From: an uncultured Mycoplasmatota bacterium | Lineage (GTDB): Bacteria > Bacillota_I > Bacilli_A > RF39 > UBA660 | Assembly (NCBI GenBank): GCA_900546055.1 | Contig: URBG01000022.1 | Span: 1 to 20,657 of the forward strand | DNA: 20,657 nt | Reading direction: 5' to 3' | Shown here: piece after piece, positions 13,759 to 20,657 of the stretch | How the letters are laid out: each line of letters begins with the position of its first letter | How positions within the stretch are numbered: the first letter of the stretch is position 1 | Position numbers and translations under genes: made by a program | The notes under the pieces: generated by a model | The model's input: only the letters and a program-made list of their open reading frames with translations | What the model was told of the DNA's origin: nothing | Databases searched by the model: none

Positions 13759-14052
13759 ATGAATAATGAGGGTTATAAAGTAGTTAAACTAGCAGATGGA
13801 ACAAAATGGTTTGTTACTTCTGAAGTAATATATCAAAACGGAAGATATCAATATATGATTGGTTTAAGTGAGAATGAAGAAGAATTTCTTGAAAAAGCTC
13901 AAGTTATGAGAGTTTATCATTATCAAAATCAAGAATACTTTGATTTAGTTAAAGATCAAGATTTATTAAAAGTTCTCGTGCCAATGTTAATGCCAGAGGC
14001 AAAAGAGTATATTGATAATCCAGACAAACTTAAAGAACTAATGGAAGATTAG
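13759..14052 (+). CDS. Small unknown protein, 97 residues
   Basis: I do not recognise the family; the opening (YKVVKLADGTKWFVTSEVI) has the feel of small DUF1292-type proteins but this is weak. It is soluble-looking, with beta-strand-like alternation in residues 5-40 (including GRYQYMIGLSENEEEFLEKA) and a helical C-terminus (LMPEAKEYIDNPDKLKELME). The correct start is ATG 13759: GGAG lies 6 nt upstream, while an in-frame ATG at 13687 would overlap the preceding gene by 59 nt and lacks a site. It starts 13 nt after the coiled-coil membrane protein and ends in a terminator, so the two genes form one operon. Confidence 0.75.
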   Translation: MNNEGYKVVKLADGTKWFVTSEVIYQNGRYQYMIGLSENEEEFLEKAQVMRVYHYQNQEYFDLVKDQDLLKVLVPMLMPEAKEYIDNPDKLKELMED

Positions 14053-14059
14053 TTCTTTT
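14032..14059 (+). terminator. Intrinsic terminator of the two-gene unknown operon
   Basis: AAAGAACTAAT (14032-14042), loop GGAAG, ATTAGTTCTTT (14048-14058). The TAG stop (14050-14052) is in the right arm. Confidence 0.8.
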
Positions 14060-14062
14060 CTA

Positions 14063-14091
14063 TTGCTTTGATAACGGGAAACTAGTATAAT
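14063..14091 (+). promoter_or_regulatory. Sigma-A promoter for the RNase R-like gene
   Basis: TTGCTT (14063-14068), 17 nt spacer, TATAAT (14086-14091). The start codon is 23 nt beyond the -10. Confidence 0.65.
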
Positions 14092-14114
14092 TTAAGCAGA
14101 GGGAGTTTGGTAGA

Positions 14115-15854
14115 ATGAACAACTTGACAGTTTTGGAAGTTAGTTTGTTAGAGTATATAAGGGGTAATAAAAAGAAGCTTAATATTGGTGACTTAAAAAC
14201 ATTTTTTAAGGTTGATTACGACGAAATGGCTTCTTTTTATGATGCTTTAAAACACTTGCAGTTACAAGGCGAAATATTTTTGGACTATAAAGGTTGCTAT
14301 AGAACACTTGATAAAGAAAAAATGGCTGTAGGTCAGGTGTTTTTTAAAGGCAAATATTTTTATGTTAAAGTTAATGGTCAGGATTTTTATGTAAAAAAAG
14401 CAAATTCAAATGGAGCTTTATGTGGTGATACAGTTTTACTCGATGATTTTGTTTTACGTGAGTATGAAAGTGGTAGTAGGTTATTAGCGTCTGTTAGATC
14501 GGTCTTAAAAAGAGATACTGGACTTGTTGTGATGGAAAGTAAAGATGGCAAATTAAAACCAGTTGATTCAAGAATTGCAATAGAAGTGGATTTTCCCGAT
14601 GAGTTGCCTAGATGTATTTATTATGGAGTAAAGGTTGGAACTGATTTGGGTTTAGAAGGTTATGAAGTTTTAGATATAAAAGAAATAGGAAGTAAATTTG
14701 ATAAAAGCACTTTTGAAAAGGCAATTATTTTTGAAGGTGGATTTGTAGCACACTTTCCAGAAGCAGTGGAAAATGAAGCTCTTTCTTATCAATTTGACCA
14801 AGAAGTTCGAAGACGTAATAGGGGTGGGCACAGGACTTTATTACTTGAAGAAGACGGTAAGCTAAATCATCAGAATGCTTTTTCAATATTTCAAAATGAT
14901 AATGGTAATATTGTCTTGGAATTGCATGTTCCTGATATTGCTTATTATGCTAATCCAATTATTTTAGATGAGGCAATAAAGCGTGGAGTAAAATTTGATT
15001 TAGATGGAAAAATTCCTATATATCCAGATATTATAGAAAATAGTTTATGCTATTTTTCAACTAACCATGATTGTTTATCAAAGACTTGTCAGGTAGAATT
15101 TACACCCGCAGGAGAAATTGTAGGGCAAAAATTTTATGATGGCGTAATTAAAATTGATGATGAAGTTTCAGAAAAGGATACAACCGAAGAAGTTTTACTT
15201 TTAAAAGAAGTGGCTCGTAATTTCGAAACCCAAAAATCACTTAATCAAACCGTTAGGGAAGCTGTGGATAAGGTTATTGCTTCAACATATTCATGGTATG
15301 ATGTTCCTTTAGTGTATCGTGGGAAGTTGAAAGTGTTTACTTACCCAACTAGTGGAGATCAAATAACTGACTTTTCTTCACCTTTAGATAGAAGTACTGG
15401 TGTATTAGTTCAGTTATTGTTAGAAAGGTATAGTAATGGTAATTTTGAAGTTAGTGATTTAGAAGAAAAAATTAATTATGCTTTAACAATTATGGAAGAA
15501 AGAGAAGAAAGATTTACTAGAACAAAAAGAAGATTAGGTGCCTTGAGGGCCGAACGAGAAATTTCTTTGTCGCCAAAAGAAAAGAAGAAAGCTTCTAAAA
15601 AAGAAGGGCCACTAAAAGAGCACAGGCCTTCAGATGCAGTATGGGGCGAAGAAAAGTTTGGTGATGCTTTTCTTAGTATATCAAATAAGTTTTCAGTTGA
15701 TGACTGTTTGGCTGACATTAGTGTTTCAGGTGACGATGTGATTAATTTCGGTGAGCCAGATTTAAGTAACAGGCAGTCACTTATTGATTGCTGGTTAGCT
15801 GATGTAGAAGTACCTAGTGGTGAAGTTGATTTGGGTACGGTGAAAAAGCTTTAA
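14115..15854 (+). CDS. Degenerate RNase R/RNase II-family protein, predicted catalytically inactive
   Basis: RNase R and II are 3'-5' exoribonucleases using four Asp to hold Mg. This 579-residue protein keeps the architecture: winged helix (about 1-65), cold-shock fold (about 70-112, with NGALCGDTVLL matching N..A..GD.V), a second OB region, then RNB sequence such as VLELHVPDIAYYANP (matches GVHIADVSHYV), LDEAIKRG and IPIYPDIIENSLC. At the active site, family TIDGEDAKDLDDAV corresponds to LLEEDGKLNHQNAF (243-256): the four Asp are Glu245, Asn251, Gln253 and Asn254. SPIRRYPDL is SPLDRSTGV (422-430). Two RNB segments before it are deleted, and the S1 domain is replaced by a Lys-rich stretch and an acidic tail. 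The frame is open and has good promoter, so it seems maintained, not decaying. Confidence 0.82.
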   Translation: MNNLTVLEVSLLEYIRGNKKKLNIGDLKTFFKVDYDEMASFYDALKHLQLQGEIFLDYKGCYRTLDKEKMAVGQVFFKGKYFYVKVNGQDFYVKKANSNGALCGDTVLLDDFVLREYESGSRLLASVRSVLKRDTGLVVMESKDGKLKPVDSRIAIEVDFPDELPRCIYYGVKVGTDLGLEGYEVLDIKEIGSKFDKSTFEKAIIFEGGFVAHFPEAVENEALSYQFDQEVRRRNRGGHRTLLLEEDGKLNHQNAFSIFQNDNGNIVLELHVPDIAYYANPIILDEAIKRGVKFDLDGKIPIYPDIIENSLCYFSTNHDCLSKTCQVEFTPAGEIVGQKFYDGVIKIDDEVSEKDTTEEVLLLKEVARNFETQKSLNQTVREAVDKVIASTYSWYDVPLVYRGKLKVFTYPTSGDQITDFSSPLDRSTGVLVQLLLERYSNGNFEVSDLEEKINYALTIMEEREERFTRTKRRLGALRAEREISLSPKEKKKASKKEGPLKEHRPSDAVWGEEKFGDAFLSISNKFSVDDCLADISVSGDDVINFGEPDLSNRQSLIDCWLADVEVPSGEVDLGTVKKL

Positions 15855-15868
15855 CTAAAGCTTTTTTT
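15843..15868 (+). terminator. Intrinsic terminator of the RNase R-like gene
   Basis: AAAAAGCTTT (15843-15852), loop AACT, AAAGCTTTTT (15857-15866), then T. The stop codon TAA (15852-15854) is at the apex. Confidence 0.8.
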
Positions 15869-15875
15869 CTATTGT

Positions 15876-15949
15876 AAAGGAGGAAAATGTTGACACTTTT
15901 ATTTGTGGGGAGTGGTGTCTATCTCCTTAAAATGTTACCTTTAGTTTTT
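15876..15949 (+). promoter_or_regulatory. Possible RNA structure masking a Shine-Dalgarno site
   Basis: AAGGAG (15877-15882) can pair with CTCCTT (15923-15928), enclosing a smaller GACAC/GTGTC stem (15892-15896 with 15915-15919). Alternatively TAAAGG (15875-15880) can pair with CCTTTA (15938-15943), which is followed by GTTTTTT. The two pairings exclude each other. No known riboswitch class is recognised. Confidence 0.3.
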
Positions 15950-15952
15950 TAA
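15887..15952 (+). CDS. Possible 21-residue hydrophobic micro-ORF
   Basis: ATG TTG ACA ... GTT TTT TAA encodes MLTLLFVGSGVYLLKMLPLVF, long enough for one membrane helix. AAAGGAGG (15876-15883), fully complementary to the 16S anti-Shine-Dalgarno, lies directly upstream, although the gap to ATG is only 3 nt (6 nt to the next codon, TTG). No promoter is visible between the preceding terminator and the site, so expression would need readthrough. It may be a micro-peptide gene, a type I toxin-like element or a relic. Confidence 0.3.
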   Translation: MLTLLFVGSGVYLLKMLPLVF

Positions 15953-16032
15953 TACAAACGATTACTTTGCGTATAAACTACATTATGTGATGTAAAATAG
16001 AAAAGCTTAAAATAAAAACAAGTGATTTAGTC

Positions 16033-16061
16033 TTTATCCGAACAAGAGTATGTGCTATAAT
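16033..16061 (+). promoter_or_regulatory. Extended -10 promoter for polC
   Basis: TGC-TATAAT (hexamer at 16056-16061), with a weak -35 TTTATC (16033-16038) at 17 nt. The polC start codon is 17 nt beyond the -10, leaving a leader of about 11 nt that begins at the GGTGAT site. Between the micro-ORF and this promoter (15953-16032) I see nothing else. Confidence 0.6.
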
Positions 16062-16078
16062 GAAAATAGGTGATTGAT

Positions 16079-19000
16079 ATGCATGATAAATTAGATTTAC
16101 TTTTGGAACAAATTAAACTCACGGACGATGATAAAAAATATTTTGAAGGCGGAAAATTACAGAAAATTATCTGTAATAAAAATAAAGATAATTATGTATT
16201 TTTAGTCGAGCTAGAGTCAGTTTTACCTCTAGGTGTTTTTTTGAATTTTAGTAATCTTTTAAAAGAAGGATTTAAATGTGCGAAACATGTATCTGAAAAG
16301 TTGACATGCTCTAAATTTGAACTTGAAGATATAGCAGATTATTATAGATATTATTTAAAGGATTATAGTAAAAATGCTCCTTTACTTGAAATCTTTGTTA
16401 ATAGTAATTTAGTATTAGAAGAAAATAATTTAGTTATTGAAGTGGCTAACACAGCGGAAGAAATGAAGTTTAATAGTATTTTAGAGGATTTAGAAACTAA
16501 ACTTAATAATGCAGGATTTGATATTAAAATAAAGATTAAAATAGATGAAGAACGTTCAGAGGAAATTCGTAAGGAAATTGAACTTTCAAAGACTAGTGAG
16601 GTACCAAAAATCCCCAAAAAAGAAAGTCCAATTATCATGGGTAGAGAAATTAAAAGTAAAGTCATGGATATTAGTAATTTAAGCTTTGAGTTAGACGATG
16701 TAACTATCGAGGCTAAAGTGTTTGGAAAAGAATTATTTGAATCATCAAAAAGTGATTTTAAGATAATAACTTTGAAAGTTTATGATGGTACTGATAGTAT
16801 GTACTGTAAGATTTTTTGCCGCGATTCTGAAGATTTTCATAAATATGATAAGAGACTAAAAGAAGGCATTTATTATAAAATCAGAGGTTATACTAAAAAT
16901 GATAAGTACTCTGGAGAAATTGTTTTAAATGCGAGAGAAATAAATACTTCTTCTAGAAAAGATGAAATTAGAGTAGATGAAGCGGCAGAAAAAAGAGTAG
17001 AATTACATGCACACACTAAAATGAGTCAAATGGATGGTATTACCGATGCAAAAACATTAGTTAAAACGGCATATGCTTGGGGGCATAGGGCAGTAGCAAT
17101 TACCGATCACAATGGGGTTCAATCTTTTCCTGATGTTTATCATACGGTATGTGACATTAATAAGAAAAACGAAGGTGAACCATTTAAAGCTTTATATGGA
17201 ACTGAACTAACTTTGATTGATGATTCAGTGGATATTGTTTTAAGGCCAACTGATGATGAATTACTTAAAACAACTTATGTTGTCTTCGACTTTGAGACTA
17301 CAGGTTTTAATGCTGGTGGAGCTGATTCGATTATTGAAGTTGGAGCGGTTAAGATTTGTAATGGAGAAATCATTGATAGATTTTCCGAATTGATTGATCC
17401 AGGAAGGAAATTGCCAGCTAAAATTACAGAGATTACTAATATAACTGATGAAATGTTAGTGGGTAAGGATAATGAAGAAGCGGTAATTGGTCGTTTTAAA
17501 GAGTGGTTTGGCGATTTGCCAGTAGTTGCTCATAATGCAAAATTTGATATTTCATTTTTAAAAATGGCGTATGAGAAATATGGTTTTGGCGAATTTAACA
17601 ATACAGTTATTGATACTTTAGAATTATCTAGAACATTGGATAATAATTTCGCACGTCATGGTTTATCAGCGTTAGTTAAACGTTATGAAGTGCCTTGGGA
17701 AGAAGATGCGCATCACCGTGCAGACTACGATGCTGAGGGAACGGCTTTAGTTTTTCATAAAATGCTTAAGAAATTAGAATCACGTAATTTTGAGAAAATT
17801 AGTGATTTAGATAAATTAGTATCAAAGGATGAAATCCATAAATATGGAACATCTTATCATGTTAATTTGATTGCTTTAAACCGAGTTGGATTAAAGAATT
17901 TGTTTAAAATTGTGTCTTTGGCTAATACTAAATATTTATATAAAACGCCAAGAATTTTGCGTAGTGAAATTACTAAACACCGTGAGGGATTATTGATTGG
18001 TAGTGGTTGTTATGAAAGTGAAATTTTTAGACAAGCGCGAAGTAAGTCTGACGAGGAATTATCTAATTTAATTAATTTCTATGATTATGTAGAAGTACAA
18101 CCAATTGATGTTTATGATCATTTAATTCAAATGAATGACTTTGGTAATAAAGCTGAGCTTATGGAACATCTTAAGAAAATCATTAGGGTTACTAAGGAAG
18201 CAGGTAAACTTATTGTGGCAACTGGTGACGTACATCACTTGAGCCCTGACGATCGTATTTACAGAGAGATAATTGTTAACCAAAAAGTCCCAGGTGGCGG
18301 AAGACATCCACTTTCTAGAAAGAATATTACGCAAATACCTAGCCAATATTTTAGAACAACTGATGAAATGTTAGAGGCTTTTAGTTTTTTATCAGAAGAA
18401 GAAGCGCGCGAACTAGTTATTGATAATCCTAATAAAATTGCGGATATGGCTGAGGTTATTGAGGTTATTATCGAAACTGGAGGTATTCCTTTTGCGCCAA
18501 AGATTGAAAATTCTGTTGGTCAAACTTTAGACTTAGTATATGGAAAGGCTAAAGCAGTTTATGGAGATCCGCTTCCTTATTTAATTGAGGAGCGTTTGGC
18601 TAGCGAATTATATGGTGATGAGCCTTTTAAAATAATTAAGGAAGAAACTTCTCCAGATGGGTTATCAGAAGAAGAGTATAATAAGATTATTTATAATAAA
18701 TTACACGAGCTAATGCTTGCTGGTTATGATGCGGTTAAAGAATTAGTGGGTAATTATATTAGAAAAAAAAGCGATAAAGAATTAACTGATGAAGAAGTGG
18801 ATAAAGAAATTAACTCTAAGCTTACAGCGATTATTGGAGCTAATTTTGACGTTATTTATTTGATTGCTCAAAAACTTGTTAAAAAATCAAATGATGATGG
18901 TTATTTGGTTGGTTCCCGTGGTTCTGTTGGTTCATCTTTTGTAGCAACGATGATGGGAATAACTGAAGTAAACCCACTTCCACCTCATTATGTATGTCCT

Positions 19001-20611
19001 GAATGTAAACATAGTATATTTGAGTTAGATGGAGAATCTTTAGGAAGTAATTATGCTAGTGGGTATGACTTGCCTGATTATAAATGCCCAAAATGTGGTC
19101 ATAAGATGAATAAAGACGGTCATGACATGCCATTCGCAACTTTCTTAGGCTTTCATGCTGATAAAGTACCTGATATTGATTTGAATTTTTCGGATTTAAA
19201 TCAAGCGGCAGCTCATGAATATACTAAGGTATTATTTGGAGAAGATAATGTTTATCGAGCAGGAACGATTGGTACTGTTGCTGATAAAACAGCGTTTGGT
19301 TATGTTAAGGGATATTGCGAAGATAAAGGAATTATGATGAGAACAGCTGAAGTTGAGCGCCTGGCTAAGGGTTGTACAGGTGTGAAAAGAACCACTGGTC
19401 AGCATCCGGGTGGAATTGTTGTTATTCCGGGATATATGGATGTCTTTGATTTTAGTCCTTTCCAATATCCTGCTGATGATGTAAATTCAGCTTGGCGTAC
19501 AACGCATTTTGATTATCATGCTATCGACCAAGATGTTTTAAAATTGGATATTTTGGGACATTCTGGTCCAACTAAATTACGTATGATTCAAGATTTAACG
19601 GGTATTGATGTTACAACAGTACCATTAGATGATAAAGAAACAATGGAAATATTTGTATCAACTAAACCTTTAGGGGTAACACCTGATCAAATAATGTCAG
19701 AGGTTGGGACTTTAGGTATTCCAGAGTTTGGAACACCATTTACAATTGGCATGGTTAAAGAAACTAGGCCGAAAACCTTTGCTGAACTTACTAAAATTTC
19801 AGGACTTTCTCATGGTACTGATGTTTGGAATGGTAATGCAAAGGATTTAATTGATAATAATATCGTTCCATTCAGTGAGGTAATTGGGTGTCGTGATGAT
19901 ATTATGGTTTATTTGATGTATCATGGGCTTCCAGCAATAAGAGCTTTTAAAATTATGGAATTTGTTCGTAAAGGTAAAGCTAGTAAGCTTCCAGAAGAAT
20001 GGGCGTTATATAAGAAGGAATTACAAGACGCAGGAATTGATGATTGGTATATTAGTTCATGTGAGAAGATTAAATACATGTTTCCAAAAGCTCATGCGGT
20101 GGCTTATGTTATTAATGCTTTTAGATTAGCGTATTTTAAAGTTCATCGTCCAGGAATTTACTATGCTGCACAATTTTCAGTGGAGTATGTTGACTTTGAT
20201 GTTGAGGCAATGATTAAAGGTTACGATGCGGTTAGACAAAAAATGGTTGAAATTATGGAAAAAGGGTATAGTGCGACTAATAAGGAAAGCAGTATACTTG
20301 AATGTTTAAAACTTTCATTAGAAGCGTTAGCTCGAGGTATTACTTTTGGACCAATTGATGTTAATAAGAGTGATGCTTTGAATTTTGTTTTAACGGAAGA
20401 TGAAAAAACTTTAATTCCGCCATTTAGAGCTATCGATGGTCTTGGCGATGTTGTTGCTAAAAACATAGTGGCAGAACGTCAAAAAGCACCTTTTCTTAGT
20501 ATTGAAGATTTACAAAAACGTGCTAAGATATCTAGTACTTTGATTGAAAAAATGCGAATGATGGGTATTTTAGATGGTATGGATGAATCTAGTCAATTAA
20601 GTTTATTTTAA
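16079..20611 (+). CDS. polC: DNA polymerase III alpha subunit, Gram-positive PolC type
   Basis: PolC is the replicative polymerase of low-GC Gram-positives, with built-in proofreading. Domains in order (numbered from ATG 16079, 1510 residues): N-terminal region; OB fold (about 195-290); first PHP part with VELHAHTKMSQMDG (His310, His312); inserted DEDDh exonuclease with Asp404 and Glu406 (FDFETTG), HNAKFDISFL and HHRADYDAEGTA; second PHP part; YLVGSRGSVGSSFVA; zinc finger CPEC (973-976) with CPKC (1003-1006); palm Asp1032 and Asp1034 in PDIDLNFS; GQHPGGIVV; C-terminal helix-hairpin-helix and LSLF end. About 70 extra residues lie at 845-920. The ATG 16079 is preferred over GTG 16070, which is part of the GGTGAT site. 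Confidence 0.98.
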   Translation: MHDKLDLLLEQIKLTDDDKKYFEGGKLQKIICNKNKDNYVFLVELESVLPLGVFLNFSNLLKEGFKCAKHVSEKLTCSKFELEDIADYYRYYLKDYSKNAPLLEIFVNSNLVLEENNLVIEVANTAEEMKFNSILEDLETKLNNAGFDIKIKIKIDEERSEEIRKEIELSKTSEVPKIPKKESPIIMGREIKSKVMDISNLSFELDDVTIEAKVFGKELFESSKSDFKIITLKVYDGTDSMYCKIFCRDSEDFHKYDKRLKEGIYYKIRGYTKNDKYSGEIVLNAREINTSSRKDEIRVDEAAEKRVELHAHTKMSQMDGITDAKTLVKTAYAWGHRAVAITDHNGVQSFPDVYHTVCDINKKNEGEPFKALYGTELTLIDDSVDIVLRPTDDELLKTTYVVFDFETTGFNAGGADSIIEVGAVKICNGEIIDRFSELIDPGRKLPAKITEITNITDEMLVGKDNEEAVIGRFKEWFGDLPVVAHNAKFDISFLKMAYEKYGFGEFNNTVIDTLELSRTLDNNFARHGLSALVKRYEVPWEEDAHHRADYDAEGTALVFHKMLKKLESRNFEKISDLDKLVSKDEIHKYGTSYHVNLIALNRVGLKNLFKIVSLANTKYLYKTPRILRSEITKHREGLLIGSGCYESEIFRQARSKSDEELSNLINFYDYVEVQPIDVYDHLIQMNDFGNKAELMEHLKKIIRVTKEAGKLIVATGDVHHLSPDDRIYREIIVNQKVPGGGRHPLSRKNITQIPSQYFRTTDEMLEAFSFLSEEEARELVIDNPNKIADMAEVIEVIIETGGIPFAPKIENSVGQTLDLVYGKAKAVYGDPLPYLIEERLASELYGDEPFKIIKEETSPDGLSEEEYNKIIYNKLHELMLAGYDAVKELVGNYIRKKSDKELTDEEVDKEINSKLTAIIGANFDVIYLIAQKLVKKSNDDGYLVGSRGSVGSSFVATMMGITEVNPLPPHYVCPECKHSIFELDGESLGSNYASGYDLPDYKCPKCGHKMNKDGHDMPFATFLGFHADKVPDIDLNFSDLNQAAAHEYTKVLFGEDNVYRAGTIGTVADKTAFGYVKGYCEDKGIMMRTAEVERLAKGCTGVKRTTGQHPGGIVVIPGYMDVFDFSPFQYPADDVNSAWRTTHFDYHAIDQDVLKLDILGHSGPTKLRMIQDLTGIDVTTVPLDDKETMEIFVSTKPLGVTPDQIMSEVGTLGIPEFGTPFTIGMVKETRPKTFAELTKISGLSHGTDVWNGNAKDLIDNNIVPFSEVIGCRDDIMVYLMYHGLPAIRAFKIMEFVRKGKASKLPEEWALYKKELQDAGIDDWYISSCEKIKYMFPKAHAVAYVINAFRLAYFKVHRPGIYYAAQFSVEYVDFDVEAMIKGYDAVRQKMVEIMEKGYSATNKESSILECLKLSLEALARGITFGPIDVNKSDALNFVLTEDEKTLIPPFRAIDGLGDVVAKNIVAERQKAPFLSIEDLQKRAKISSTLIEKMRMMGILDGMDESSQLSLF

Positions 20612-20637
20612 CAGCTGAATAATTCAGCTGTTTTTGT
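20610..20637 (+). terminator. Intrinsic terminator of polC
   Basis: AACAGCTGAA (20610-20619), loop TAA, TTCAGCTGTT (20623-20632), then TTT. It begins within the polC stop codon. Confidence 0.85.
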
Positions 20638-20647
20638 GTTAAAATAA

Positions 20648-20653
20648 TTGACA
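20648..20653 (+). promoter_or_regulatory. Candidate -35 box at the window edge
   Basis: A perfect TTGACA just after the polC terminator. Its -10 would lie beyond the window, so this is only a hint of a next plus-strand gene. Confidence 0.3.
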
Positions 20654-20657
20654 ATAG

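Noticed and set aside
15890..15920. TTGACA at 15890 as a promoter -35.
   Set aside because: No -10-like hexamer lies 16-18 nt downstream (TGGTGT region); it is better read as codons of the micro-ORF.
16363..16665. Open frame on the minus strand inside polC, along with similar antisense frames at 18122, 19232 and 20221.
   Set aside because: They are antisense shadows of a well-supported coding frame, with no ribosome binding sites or recognisable protein motifs.
1..20657. Mollicute-type code (UGA as Trp).
   Set aside because: UGA is used as the stop of yabQ, gerQ and pduL, and Trp is written UGG in all conserved positions seen.

Overview
The window is compact, AT-rich, low-GC Gram-positive DNA. 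Strong Shine-Dalgarno sites (often GGTGAT or GGAGG), consensus-like sigma-A promoters, UGA as a stop and UGG for Trp all argue for the standard code and against Mycoplasma. Spore genes (yabG, spoVG, yabP, yabQ, gerQ), a PolC-type replicase, RNA polymerase delta and a PduL phosphotransacylase point to an anaerobic, spore-forming Bacillota. I infer an uncultured Bacilli or Erysipelotrichia-like gut lineage with a streamlined genome; a choloylglycine/penicillin-acylase family hydrolase fits a gut habitat but does not prove it.

Layout. At 1-1060 lies a membrane-anchored or secreted Cys-containing surface protein. At 1109-3570 is a sporulation and division block, yabG-veg-spoVG-yabP-yabQ-divIC, in the same relative order as the corresponding Bacillus subtilis region but with the genes between them missing; its DivIC has an extra C-terminal membrane segment. 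At 3597-4551, on the minus strand, are gerQ (spore coat) and lemA. At 4601-6043 is a two-gene metabolic operon, pduL and a UcpA-like dehydrogenase, behind a leader that may encode a 9-residue peptide. At 6087-9077, on the minus strand, are a linear-amide hydrolase and a bifunctional class A penicillin-binding protein. At 9178-11923 is an information-processing block: a DUF1934 protein, rpoE (delta), prfA and prmC.

The most unusual part is 12000-15952, between prmC and polC. A near-consensus promoter drives a 562-residue coiled-coil, single-pass membrane protein with an internal repeat, followed 13 nt later by a 97-residue unknown protein. The next gene encodes an RNase R/RNase II-family protein in which all four catalytic aspartates have been replaced (Glu, Asn, Gln, Asn), the conserved SPIRR-type arginine is lost, and large parts of the RNB domain are deleted. 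It looks like a pseudo-nuclease kept as an RNA-binding or scaffold protein. After it comes a candidate 21-residue hydrophobic micro-ORF whose perfect Shine-Dalgarno site can be paired away by two alternative downstream segments. The window ends with polC and its terminator.

Two genome-wide habits are visible. Most promoters put the -10 box only 15-24 nt before the start codon, giving very short leaders. Most intrinsic terminators overlap the stop codon of the gene they end. There are no tRNA, rRNA, CRISPR or insertion-sequence features, and no gene-free stretch longer than 300 bases.
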